From assembly GCA_963802905.1 (NCBI GenBank), contig CAWDKH010000020.1, positions 1 to 64,000 of the forward strand: a stretch of DNA of 64,000 nt, in the 5' to 3' direction. Below the pieces are notes generated by a model. It worked only from the letters and a program-made list of their open reading frames with translations, was not told the DNA's origin and made no database searches. Source of the DNA: DASQFQ01 sp963802905. Its GTDB lineage: Bacteria; Actinomycetota; Thermoleophilia; Solirubrobacterales; Solirubrobacteraceae. The number at the start of each line of letters is the position of its first letter. Positions within the stretch are counted from its first letter, which is position 1. Position numbers and translations under genes: made by a program. Positions 39,979 to 47,977 of the stretch are shown here, piece after piece.

Positions 39979-40913
39979 GGGTACTTCCGCTCGAAGCGGC
40001 CGCGGGCGTCGCCGATCACGTAGCGCGACCGAGTGAAGTAGACGACCCACCGGGTCTTGCCGGAGATGTCCTGCGGCACGGCGTACTGGAGCTCGCTGAT
40101 CGGCACCCCGATCTCCTTCGCGCCGCGGCGGGCGAGCCGCTGCGGCGCGCCGGGATTGAGGCTGGAGAACCGGATCGTGGGGACGCTGTCGAAGCCGGGG
40201 CTCCCGTCGGAGCCGAAGCGCTCGAGCTTGCCGCCGGGGGTGATCTGGACGTGGCGGAGGCGGCCTTGGTCCGTGAGCAAGGTGGCGTCGATCCGCTCCG
40301 GAGCGAGGCGCAGGTTGGTGAGCTTGGCGTCCTCCATGGCGCTCAGCTGCCGCAGCGCCGCGGCCACGTTGGCCTTCCGCACCAGCGAGTCCGGCTCGAG
40401 GCCCTTCGGCTTCGGGCCGGCGATCTGGGGCACGTTGGGCGCCTTGAGCGCCTTCTCGATGCCGTCGGTGTTGATGTCGACCGAGTTGACGAGGCTGAGG
40501 ATGCCCGCGAGCGCAGCGCCGCCGATCGCGAGCACGACGACGATCGTGATCAGGCAGCCGCGACCGGCGCCGGAGCGGCGCGTGCCCGTCGCTCGCCCGA
40601 CGGTGGCTTGGTTGAGCACGCCGCTGAGCTGGGCGGCGAGCTCGCGCTTCTTGGCGTCGTCCGTGGAGGGCGCGGTCCAGCGAGAGTCGCCGGCGGCCTC
40701 CTGTCGCGCGTCTTCGGTCCGCTCGGCCTGCGCGTCCTTGGCCGTGGCGGCGGCGTCCAAACGCGCGACCTCGACGGCCTCGGCCGCCTCCCATGTCGCC
40801 TCTTCGCGCTCGGTGCGCTGCTCCCATGCGGAATCGGGCTGCGCGGGGCTCCCGCCGAGGCCCTGGAGGGTGTCCTCACCGATCTCCCGCCCGAACGCGT
40901 CGTACTTCGGCAC
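39975..40913 (-). CDS. Single-pass membrane protein of unknown function
   Basis: 312 residues. An acidic, charged N-terminal cytoplasmic region (residues 1-115, many Glu/Ala, possibly coiled coil) is followed by one helix ('CLITIVVVLAIGGAALAGI', about 120-138) and an extracellular domain of about 170 residues with 'SLVRKANVAAALRQLSAME', 'RHVQITPGGKLERFGSDGS' and a C-terminal 'RWVVYFTRSRYVIGDARGR'. No family recognised. It lies 31 bases downstream of selA on the same strand. Confidence 0.75.
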   Translation of the reverse strand: MPKYDAFGREIGEDTLQGLGGSPAQPDSAWEQRTEREEATWEAAEAVEVARLDAAATAKDAQAERTEDARQEAAGDSRWTAPSTDDAKKRELAAQLSGVLNQATVGRATGTRRSGAGRGCLITIVVVLAIGGAALAGILSLVNSVDINTDGIEKALKAPNVPQIAGPKPKGLEPDSLVRKANVAAALRQLSAMEDAKLTNLRLAPERIDATLLTDQGRLRHVQITPGGKLERFGSDGSPGFDSVPTIRFSSLNPGAPQRLARRGAKEIGVPISELQYAVPQDISGKTRWVVYFTRSRYVIGDARGRFERKYP

Positions 40914-40944
40914 CCAACGATCAGAGCGGACCGGGCGGTCCGCG

Positions 40945-42231
40945 TCAACCGAGCGCTGCGCGCACCAGCTCGATCTCGTCGTCGGTCAACGTCCGCGGGT
41001 CGAGGAGGAGGCGGCCGTCCTGGATGCGCCCGACGATCGGCGGATCGTTGGCGCGGAGGCGGGCGGCGAGCGCCTCGGCGTTGCCGGGGATCGCGACCGC
41101 CGGGCCGGGCAGCTCGAGCAGCGGCAGTGCGCCGCCGCCGACCTTGGCCGTCGACTCGACGACCTCGCCGAGGCCGTCCGCGAGCCGTTGCGCGCGGGCG
41201 CGGAGCGTCGCGTCGTCCACCGTCAACATCCTCAATGAGGGGATCTCCTCCCGCCGTGCGTCGCGGTACAGGCGGAGCGTCGCCTCGAGGGCTGCGAGGG
41301 AGAGCTTGTCCAGGCGGGTGGCGCGGGCGAGCGGGTGCTGCTTGGCGGCTTGGACTGCGGCGTGGGTCCCGACCATGACGCCGGCCTGCGGGCCGCCGAG
41401 CAGCTTGTCGCCGGAGAAGCAGACGAGCGCGGCGCCGGCTTTGACCGAGCGGCGGACGGGCGGCTCGTCGGCGAGCAGCGCGAGGTCCTCGGCGAGGTTG
41501 CCGGAGCCGACGTCGTCGATCACCGGCACGCCGAGCTCGCACAGCTCCTCGATCTCGACCTCCTGGACGAAGCCGAGCTGGCGGAAGTTCGACGGGTGCG
41601 CGCGCAGGATCGCGCCGGTGCGGTCGGTGAGCGCGCCGGCGTAGTCGGCGCGGCGCGTGCGGTTGGTGGTGCCGACCTCTTTGAGCGTGGCCCCGGCCTG
41701 GGCGACGACGTCGGGGATGCGGAAGCCGCCGCCGATCTCGACGAGCTGGCCCCGCGAGACCACGATCTCGTGCCCGGGGCCGGCGAGCGCCGCGGCGGCG
41801 AGCAGGACGGCGGCGGCGCCGTTGTTGACCGCGAGCGCGGCCTCGGCGCCGGTGAGCTCGGTGAGGAGCGCCTCGACGTGGTCGTGGCGCGAGCCGCGGG
41901 TGCCGGTGGCGGCGTCCCACTCGAGCGTGGAGTAGCCCTCGGCAGCTCGGGTGACCGCCTCGCGGGCGGCGGCCGCGAGCGGCGCGCGGCCGAGGTTGGT
42001 GTGGACGATCACGCCGGTGGCGTTGAGGACGCGGCGGAGTGAGGGCTTCTTCGCGCGCGCGACGCGCTCGCGCGCGCGGGCGAGGAGGTCGGGATCGTCC
42101 GTGGCGCCGTCGCGGAGCTCGGTGCGCCGCTCCTCGATCGTGGCCCTCGCCGCCTGCACCGCCAGCGCGTGCGGCGCCTGGAGTTCCTTCGCGAGCTCGT
42201 TGACCGCAGGGAGGGACCGAAAACCGGGCAT
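40945..42231 (-). CDS. selA: L-seryl-tRNA(Sec) selenium transferase SelA
   Basis: 428 residues, ATG 42231. PLP enzyme converting seryl-tRNA(Sec) to selenocysteinyl-tRNA(Sec) with selenophosphate. Motifs: 'RRVLNATGVIVHTNLGRAP' (63-84), 'GYSTLEWDAATGTRGSRHD', 'AALAVNNGAAAVLLAAAAL', 'GGFRIPDVVAQAGATLKEV', 'GTTNRTRRADY' and the PLP Lys276 in 'LVCFSGDKLLGGPQAGVMV'. Length and all motifs match bacterial SelA. selB is 3 kb downstream on the same strand but not contiguous. The selD gene and tRNA(Sec) are not in the window. Confidence 0.94.
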   Translation of the reverse strand: MPGFRSLPAVNELAKELQAPHALAVQAARATIEERRTELRDGATDDPDLLARARERVARAKKPSLRRVLNATGVIVHTNLGRAPLAAAAREAVTRAAEGYSTLEWDAATGTRGSRHDHVEALLTELTGAEAALAVNNGAAAVLLAAAALAGPGHEIVVSRGQLVEIGGGFRIPDVVAQAGATLKEVGTTNRTRRADYAGALTDRTGAILRAHPSNFRQLGFVQEVEIEELCELGVPVIDDVGSGNLAEDLALLADEPPVRRSVKAGAALVCFSGDKLLGGPQAGVMVGTHAAVQAAKQHPLARATRLDKLSLAALEATLRLYRDARREEIPSLRMLTVDDATLRARAQRLADGLGEVVESTAKVGGGALPLLELPGPAVAIPGNAEALAARLRANDPPIVGRIQDGRLLLDPRTLTDDEIELVRAALG

Positions 42232-42305
42232 CGAGGACAGGCTACGCCCGCGGATCGTTGCGGCTTTGTCGCGGCTCTGTGACGAGTGTGTGGAGGGCGC
42301 CGGCG

Positions 42306-42333
42306 AACGGCGGCTGGGGAGGGAAGGTGTTCG
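42306..42333 (+). repeat. Single arm of the dispersed repeat seen at 30075
   Basis: Begins AACGGCGGCTGGG and ends GTTCG; 24 of 28 bases match 30076-30103 and most match the reverse complement of 30223-30250. Here it lies in the 218-base selA/DUF559 divergent gap without an obvious second arm. Confidence 0.55.
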
Positions 42334-42346
42334 GATGCAGGCGGCG

Positions 42347-42450
42347 TTTCGTTCCTTTCGGTGCGCGGTTCGGGCGGCGGGGAACGTTTGGCCGCTCCTG
42401 GCGGCGGAATGTTCCTCACCCCGTGCCCGGGTGGGTCGAGAGGAACGAAA
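42347..42450. promoter_or_regulatory. Nested inverted repeats before the DUF559 gene
   Basis: TTTCGTTCCT (42347-42356) is the exact reverse complement of AGGAACGAAA (42441-42450), which covers the ribosome-binding region and the first base of the ATG. Inside, GGAAC (42381-42385) pairs with GTTCC (42411-42415). It could be an operator or a 5' hairpin hiding the start. Confidence 0.5.
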
Positions 42451-43334
42451 TGCCGGTTGAAAACGCGGAGCGGGCGGCGGTCGAGCTCGCGGGCCGCCAG
42501 CACGGGGTGATCAGCGTCAAGCAACTCCAACGGTGCGGCATGGGACGCCACGCCGTCGCTCACCGCGTCAAGACCGGGTGGCTGCGGCCGATCCACCGCG
42601 GCGTCTACCTCGTCGGCCCGCTCGAGAGCCCGCACTCGCGGCTGATGGCCGCCGCGCTCGCGGCCGGCCCCGGCGCGCTGATCTCCCACTACCCAGCCGC
42701 CGTTCTGTGGGAGCTGCGCCCACCCCGCGAGGGACCCGTCGACGTCACGATCCCCGACCGCAAGGCCCGCACCCGCCCCGGCATCCGCACCCACCACGCC
42801 ACCCTCCACCCCCAGGACATCACCCGCCGCCACGGCATCCCCGTCACCTCCGCCGCCCGCACACTCCTCGACGTCGCCGCCACCGAACCGCCCCGGCAAC
42901 TCGAGCTCGCAATCAACGAGGCCCAGATCCACCACCGCATCAGCATCCATTCCCTCAATGAGCAGTTCAGCCGTTACCCGCGTCACCGTGGATCGGCGGC
43001 GCTGACCGAGGCGCAGCAGATCGAGTCCGGCTACACCCGCTCCAGAGCGGAGCGGCTCGCGCTCGAGCTGATCCGCCGGGCCGGCCTGCCGCAGCCCCAG
43101 GCGAACGCCAAGATCGCCGGCCACGAGGTAGACCTGCTCTGGCGCGACGAGAGGCTGGTGGTCGAGATCGACAGCTGGACGTTCCACTCGACGCGCCGTT
43201 CGTTCGAGTTCGACCGCCACAAGGAGGCCGAGCTGGTCGCCGCCGGCCTCCGCGTCGCACACGTCACCTGGCGACAGCTGAACCATGACGCGTTCGGGGT
43301 GGTGGCGCGGCTCGCCACCGCGCTCGCCGCGTAA
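42450..43334 (+). CDS. AbiEi-antitoxin-like HTH plus DUF559 endonuclease-like protein
   Basis: 294 residues, ATG 42450. The N-terminal winged helix of the AbiEi_4 type reads 'LAGRQHGVISVKQLQRCGM' and 'WLRPIHRGVYLVGPLESPH'. A middle domain has 'AALAAGPGALISHYPAAVL'. The C-terminal DUF559/Vsr-like nuclease fold has 'SRAERLALELIRRAGLPQP', 'GHEVDLLWRDERLVVEIDS' (the D..E.D/ExD catalytic pattern) and 'FEFDRHKEAELVAAGLRVA'. Usually found singly in actinobacterial genomes; its function is not settled, with DNA binding or repair suggested. The leader has nested inverted repeats. Confidence 0.85.
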   Translation: MPVENAERAAVELAGRQHGVISVKQLQRCGMGRHAVAHRVKTGWLRPIHRGVYLVGPLESPHSRLMAAALAAGPGALISHYPAAVLWELRPPREGPVDVTIPDRKARTRPGIRTHHATLHPQDITRRHGIPVTSAARTLLDVAATEPPRQLELAINEAQIHHRISIHSLNEQFSRYPRHRGSAALTEAQQIESGYTRSRAERLALELIRRAGLPQPQANAKIAGHEVDLLWRDERLVVEIDSWTFHSTRRSFEFDRHKEAELVAAGLRVAHVTWRQLNHDAFGVVARLATALAA

Positions 43335-43344
43335 TCTGGGGCCT

Positions 43345-44982
43345 ATGGCCGTCGACGACAAGGACCTCGAGGAAGCCAACGATCTCTCCGTCGCGCCGAT
43401 CGTCGGCCCCGACGACCCGCGGCGCTTCACGGACTCCGGGATCGAGATCGAGCCGCTGTACACGGCGGACGACGTTCCCGACGACCTCGACGAGCGGCTC
43501 GGCCAGCCGGGCGAGCACCCCTTCACGCGCGGCCCGCACCGCGAGATGTACCGCAAGCAGCTGTGGACGATGCGCCAGTACGCGGGCTACGCGTCGGCGA
43601 AGGAGTCCAACGAGCGCTACCGCTACCTGCTCAAGAACGGCTCGACCGGCCTCTCCATGGCCTTCGACCTCCCGACCCAGCTCGGGCTCGACTCCGACGA
43701 CCCGCGCTGCCTCGGCGAGGTCGGGCGCACCGGCGTCGCGATCGACACGCTCGACGACATGCGGACCGCGTTCGACGGCATCCCGCTCGACGAGGTCTCG
43801 ACCTCGATGACCATCAACGCCCCCGCGGCCGTGCTGATGCTGCTCTACCAGCTCGTCGGCGAGGAGCAGGGCGTCGAGCCGGAGCAGCTCCGCGGCACCA
43901 CGCAGAACGACATCCTCAAGGAGTACATCGCCCGCGGGAACTTCATCTACCCGCCCGAGCCGAGCATGCGGCTGGTCACCGACCTGTTCGCCTACTGCGC
44001 CGAGCACATCCCGAAGTGGAACACCGTGTCGATCTCCGGCTACCACTTCCGCGAGAAGGGCTGCAGCGCGGTGCAGGAGGTCGCGTTCACGCTCGCCAAC
44101 GGCATGGCCTACGTGCAGGCGGCGCTCGACGCCGGGCTGAACGTCGACGACTTCGCCCCCCGCCTGGCCTTCTTCTTCAACGGCCACAACAACGTCTTCC
44201 AGGAGGTCGCGAAGTTCCGCGCCGCCCGCAAGCTGTGGGCGGAGTTCATGCGCGACCGCTTCGGCGCCGAGAACCCGAAGTCGCAGATGATCCGCTTCCA
44301 CACGCAGACCGGCGGCGTGACGCTGACCGCCCAGCAGCCGGCCAACAACATCGTCCGCGTCGCGCTGCAGGGCTTCGCCGCCGTCTGCGGCGGCACCCAG
44401 TCGCTGCACACCAACGGCTACGACGAGGCGCTCGCGCTCCCGAGCGAGCGCGCCGCCAAGATCGCGCTGCGCACCCAGCAGATCATCGCCCACGAGTCGG
44501 GCGCCGCCGACACGGTCGACCCGTTCGCGGGCTCCTACTACGTCGAGGCGCTGACCAAGGAGATCGAGGACCGCTCGCGCGCCCTGATCGAGAAGGTCGA
44601 CGGGATGGGCGGCGCGGTGAACGCGATCAGCTTCATCAAGAGCGAGATCGAGGAGTCGGCCTTCGGCTACCACGAGCGCTACCGCACGAAGCAGGACATC
44701 GTCGTCGGCGTCAACAAGTACGAGGAAGAGGACATCGAGGTCGAGGACATCCTGCGCGTCGACCCCGAGACCGAGCGCGAGACGCTCGACCGCCTCAAGG
44801 CGTTCAAGCAGAACCGCGACCAGGAGCTGGCCGACAAGCGGCTCGACGAGCTGCGCGAGGCCGCCCGCGGCGACGAGAACCTGCTCCCGCCCATCCGCGC
44901 CGCCCTCAAGGACTCGTGCTCGATCGGCGAGGTCTGCGGCGCGATGCGCGAGGTCTTCGGCGAGTACCAGCCCGAGTCGTGA
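43345..44982 (+). CDS. Methylmalonyl-CoA mutase, large (catalytic) chain
   Basis: 545 residues, ATG 43345. Interconverts methylmalonyl-CoA and succinyl-CoA using adenosylcobalamin. TIM-barrel motifs: 'LWTMRQYAGYASAKESNER', 'GLSMAFDLPTQLGLDSDDP', 'DEVSTSMTINAPAAVLMLL', 'RGTTQNDILKEYIARGNFI', 'RFHTQTGGVTLTAQQPANN' and 'GGTQSLHTNGYDEALALPS'. It ends after the barrel and lacks the C-terminal B12-binding domain (no DxHxxG), so the small subunit must be encoded elsewhere, as in split mutases. It overlaps the next gene by GTGA. Part of the propionate region. Confidence 0.93.
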   Translation: MAVDDKDLEEANDLSVAPIVGPDDPRRFTDSGIEIEPLYTADDVPDDLDERLGQPGEHPFTRGPHREMYRKQLWTMRQYAGYASAKESNERYRYLLKNGSTGLSMAFDLPTQLGLDSDDPRCLGEVGRTGVAIDTLDDMRTAFDGIPLDEVSTSMTINAPAAVLMLLYQLVGEEQGVEPEQLRGTTQNDILKEYIARGNFIYPPEPSMRLVTDLFAYCAEHIPKWNTVSISGYHFREKGCSAVQEVAFTLANGMAYVQAALDAGLNVDDFAPRLAFFFNGHNNVFQEVAKFRAARKLWAEFMRDRFGAENPKSQMIRFHTQTGGVTLTAQQPANNIVRVALQGFAAVCGGTQSLHTNGYDEALALPSERAAKIALRTQQIIAHESGAADTVDPFAGSYYVEALTKEIEDRSRALIEKVDGMGGAVNAISFIKSEIEESAFGYHERYRTKQDIVVGVNKYEEEDIEVEDILRVDPETERETLDRLKAFKQNRDQELADKRLDELREAARGDENLLPPIRAALKDSCSIGEVCGAMREVFGEYQPES

Positions 44983-45500
44983 AGGAGGCCGAGCTCCGCG
45001 AGACCGAGACCGGCCTCGTCCCGGAGGGCAAGGGCTGGTTCGTGCTCAACCTCCGCGACGCGAGCTGGTCGACGATGAAGGGCGGCGGGACCTGGGTCGA
45101 CTTCGGCGCCGACGGCGTGCGCCAGCAGATCGGCGTCGGCGTCCACGTGCTGATGCCGGGCGACGCGCCGGGCCGCTACCACGCTGAATCCGACCAGGAG
45201 GGCTTCCTCGTGCTGTCCGGGGAGTGCATCCTGCTCGTCGAGGGCGAGGAGCGCCGGCTCAAGCAGTGGGACTACTTCCACTGTCCGCCCGGCACCGCCC
45301 ACATCACGATCGGGGCGAGCGAGGAGCCGTGCGCGATCTTCATGCTCGGCGCGCGGACGCCCGGCAAGCTGCTCGACTACATCCCGGATCCGGCGGCTGC
45401 GAAGCACGGCGTGGCGGTCAAGGAGCGCACCGACAACTCCAAAGACGCCTACGCCGACCAGGACCGCACGCAGACCGCCGTCAGCGCGCCGTGGCCCTGA
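44979..45500 (+). CDS. Cupin-domain protein
   Basis: 173 residues from GTG 44979, which overlaps the mutase stop and so is likely co-translated. A single cupin barrel with 'PGRYHAESDQEGFLVLSGE' (His and Glu ligands), 'CILLVEGEERRLKQWDYFH' and 'CPPGTAHITIGASEEPCAI' (second His). This pattern suggests a metal-binding enzyme or sensor acting on a small molecule. Its coupling to the mutase is notable but does not reveal the substrate. The C-terminal end converges with the next gene with 20 bases overlap. Confidence 0.85.
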   Translation: MKEAELRETETGLVPEGKGWFVLNLRDASWSTMKGGGTWVDFGADGVRQQIGVGVHVLMPGDAPGRYHAESDQEGFLVLSGECILLVEGEERRLKQWDYFHCPPGTAHITIGASEEPCAIFMLGARTPGKLLDYIPDPAAAKHGVAVKERTDNSKDAYADQDRTQTAVSAPWP

Positions 45501-46485
45501 ACCGCACGACGTCCTCGACCTCGTCTGCGTAGTCGAAGTCCCCGAACGGGGTGACCGCCGGCCGCCCCCGCTCGAGCTTCCACGTGCCCTCGACCATCCC
45601 GTCGACGACCAGCGTCGCGGCGAGGATCCCGCCTCCCGGCCGCACGGCCTTGTCGTGCTCCGGCGCCAAGATCAGCGAGCGGTCGCGGTGGCCGAGCAGG
45701 TACGAGTCGAACATCGGCAGCAGGCGCACGTGCGGCGGCGCCGGCTCCAGCCCGCGCGGGACCCACCCGCGGCGGCCGAGGACCTCGACCTCTTCGAGCT
45801 CGAGCGACTCGTAGGCCCGGCGCGCCTCGCGCATCGGCAGGCCCGACCACACCGCGAAGTCCTCAGGCGCCGACGGCGGGTGCGCGTGGGCGTGGCGGCG
45901 CGCGAGCTCGACCACGGGGTCCTCCGGCGCCGCGCCCGCCGGGCCGAGCCAGTCGTCGATCAGCACGAACTGCTTGTCCGGCCCCTCGATGATCTCGCCC
46001 TGCAGGGCGGCGACGCCGGTGAGCCAGGCCGGCACCTGCGGGTGATCCGGGAGGCTGACGCCGCGCGCCCGCACGGCGTCGGCGAGCTCGCGGCGGGTGA
46101 GCGGGCCGTCGGCCAGCGCCGCCCGCACGTCCCGGCGCACGTCGCCGACCCCCAGCTCGGCGATCCGCCGCGCGCTCTTCTTCAGCCCGATCGGCCCGAG
46201 CAGCGCGACCATCCAGCGCGCATCCTCGGCCGGGATCAGGTGCAGCGTCCCGCGCATCACCCACGTCCGCGCGACCGACCGCTCCTCGAAGCGAGCCGCC
46301 GCGACATCGGCGAGCGTGCTCCCCGGCCGCCGGGCCCGGATCCCCAGCGCGGCGGCCGCCGCATCCTGCGCCTGCAAGCCACCGACCGCGCGAACCGTGT
46401 CGGCCACGGATCGCACCTCCCCGGCCAAACCCTGCCCGCGAGCGAGAAGACCCCGTGCGACGTCGGGAGGAAGGGTCCGCGGCAT
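45481..46485 (-). CDS. Winged-helix protein of the AlkZ/HTH_42 type
   Basis: 334 residues from ATG 46485 (an ATG at 46503 is also open). Family segments: 'VRAVGGLQAQDAAAAALGI', 'RTWVMRGTLHLIPAEDARW', 'FEERSVA', 'PHVRLLPMFDSYLLGHRDR', 'GGGILAATLVVDGMVEGTW' and 'LERGRPAVTPFGDF'. The LQAQD and WVMRGTLH stretches identify the winged-helix family that includes the interstrand-crosslink glycosylase AlkZ. Glycosylase activity here is inference only. Confidence 0.85.
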   Translation of the reverse strand: MPRTLPPDVARGLLARGQGLAGEVRSVADTVRAVGGLQAQDAAAAALGIRARRPGSTLADVAAARFEERSVARTWVMRGTLHLIPAEDARWMVALLGPIGLKKSARRIAELGVGDVRRDVRAALADGPLTRRELADAVRARGVSLPDHPQVPAWLTGVAALQGEIIEGPDKQFVLIDDWLGPAGAAPEDPVVELARRHAHAHPPSAPEDFAVWSGLPMREARRAYESLELEEVEVLGRRGWVPRGLEPAPPHVRLLPMFDSYLLGHRDRSLILAPEHDKAVRPGGGILAATLVVDGMVEGTWKLERGRPAVTPFGDFDYADEVEDVVRFRATAR

Positions 46486-46501
46486 GGCGAAACGATCCCC
46501 C

Positions 46502-47183
46502 ATGAGTTCGCTTCAGGCTTCCCGCACCCTCGTAAAGTCGCCCCCCGAGCTGTGGGCAGAGCTGTCGGATCTCGGCTCCCTGGCCCGCCATCTCGGCGAG
46601 TTCGGGGATATCCGGATCACGAAGGTGGACCCCGAGTCCCGAGTCGAATGGGAGGCGGACCGCGCGAGCGGGACCGTCCGGCTCGAGCCCTCGGGATGGG
46701 GGACGCGCGTCGTGCTGACGGTCGACACACCGGAGCCGGCCGCGATCCCCACGCCGGAGGCCGACGCGGAGCCGGAAGCGGTCCCGGCTCCCGAGCCTCC
46801 GCCGGCCGCGGTGGTCGAAGCGGAGCCCGGTGCCCGAGCCTGAGGCGATCGAACCCGAGCCCGAGCCCGAGCCGGCCGAGGAGCCCGCCCCAGAGCCGAA
46901 GCGCGGCTTCTGGGCCCGCCTGTTCGGCCGTAAGAAGCTCCTCCCCGTCGAGCCCGCGCCCGAGCCGGTCGCGGAGGAGATCGTCGAGCCCGAGCCGGTC
47001 GACGAGGAGCCCGAGGCCACCGAGAGCCAGGCCTTCGGCACCATCGAGTGGGAGGTCCCCGAGCCCGTGGCCGAGGAGCCCGAGCCGGAGCCCGAACCCG
47101 ACCCCGTCGACGCCCACGCGGTGCTCAACGGCGTGCTCGACACCCTCGGCGCCGCGCACCACCGGCCCTTCAGCCGCTCCTAA
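46502..47183 (+). CDS. SRPBCC-like protein with long Glu-Pro tail, frameshifted
   Basis: ATG 46502. The first ~80 residues look like a short START/SRPBCC domain ('LVKSPPELWAELSDLGSLA', 'RITKVDPESRVEWEADRAS', 'GWGTRVVLTVD'). One extra G near 46826 then breaks the frame; the remainder (46830-47183) is a Glu-Pro-rich acidic tail containing a basic island 'KRGFWARLFGRKKLLPVEP' and ends 'AVLNGVLDTLGAAHHRPFS'. The tail is probably disordered. Divergent from the AlkZ-type gene by 16 bases; the next gene starts 15 bases on. Function unknown. Confidence 0.65.
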
Positions 47184-47197
47184 TACCCTGGCGGGCC

Positions 47198-47524
47198 GTG
47201 CCGTCCGCCACCGAACGCTCGATCCTCACCTCCCCCGGGCCGGTCGCCAAGACCGCCGCCTACGCGACCGCCGAGCCCGAGCAGCGCTGGATGCTGCGGC
47301 AACCGCGCGACGTCCGCTGCTCGTTCGCCGAGGAGGTCTTCGGCCGCCCCGACGCCACCGAGCGCCAGGAGATCTGGATGCTGCGCCAGCCCAAGGCGGT
47401 CCGCGAGTCGTTCATCCGCGAGGTGCTCGAGCTCGAGGACCCGCCGCCGCTGCAGTCGATCTGGATGCTGCGCCAGACCGACAAGGTCCGCGAGTCGTTC
47501 GTCAGGGAGGTCCTGGAGTCGTGA
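47198..47524 (+). CDS. Small protein with three WMLRQ repeats, unknown
   Basis: 108 residues from GTG 47198. Three near-identical units start at about residues 31, 60 and 89, with a period of exactly 29: 'WMLRQPRDVRCSFAEEVFG', 'WMLRQPKAVRESFIREVLE' and 'WMLRQTDKVRESFVREVLE'. Each is an amphipathic helix pair candidate, joined by a Pro/Glu linker. No known family recognised. The stop overlaps the next start (GTGA), so it is coupled to an SRPBCC protein in the propionyl-CoA region. Confidence 0.75.
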   Translation: MPSATERSILTSPGPVAKTAAYATAEPEQRWMLRQPRDVRCSFAEEVFGRPDATERQEIWMLRQPKAVRESFIREVLELEDPPPLQSIWMLRQTDKVRESFVREVLES

Positions 47525-47964
47525 AGCAGGTCGAGACCCGTGTCACCACGCCGCGCAGTCCCGAGGACGTGTACGCCTACCTCGCCGACTTCAACAACCA
47601 GGCCGAGTGGCGTTTCGACGTCGTCTCGTCCGAGCTGATCTCCGGCGAGCCCGGCGCGGTCGGTAGCCACTACCGGCAGCTCGTCAAGCAGGGCCGCAAG
47701 GAGGTCACGAGCGAGGTCGAAGTCACGGAGGCCGAGCCGAACCGGCGCGTCGCATTCCGCACCCTCGGCGGCCCGGTCACCGTCTCCGGCGTCTGGAAGC
47801 TCGAGCCCGAGGGCGGTGGGACGCGCGTCGACACCGAGGTCGCGATCGCGATGCACGGCTTCCTCAAGCTGTTCGAACCGTTCTCGGGCGGCCAGCTGCG
47901 CAAGACCGCGACCCGCTACGAGGCGGCGCTCGCCGAGCGCTTGGGCGGCACGGCCGGGAAGTAG
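47521..47964 (+). CDS. SRPBCC-family (polyketide cyclase-like) protein
   Basis: 147 residues from GTG 47521. Helix-grip fold: 'VETRVTTPRSPEDVYAYLA', 'DFNNQAEWRFDVVSSELIS', 'GSHYRQLVKQGRKEVTSEV', 'RRVAFRTLGGPVTVSGVWK' and 'LEPEGGGTRVDTEVAIAMH', closing with a long C-terminal helix. It binds or cyclises a hydrophobic ligand, by family; no catalytic residues can be assigned. 13 bases before the carboxylase beta subunit. Confidence 0.85.
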   Translation: MKQVETRVTTPRSPEDVYAYLADFNNQAEWRFDVVSSELISGEPGAVGSHYRQLVKQGRKEVTSEVEVTEAEPNRRVAFRTLGGPVTVSGVWKLEPEGGGTRVDTEVAIAMHGFLKLFEPFSGGQLRKTATRYEAALAERLGGTAGK

Positions 47965-47977
47965 GATCCGGCGCCGC

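Noticed and set aside
42690..42709. Second arm of the dispersed repeat within the DUF559 gene (CCCAGCCGCCGTT)
   Set aside because: Only 12-13 bases match and they encode a conserved-looking protein segment (HYPAAVLWE), so chance is likely.
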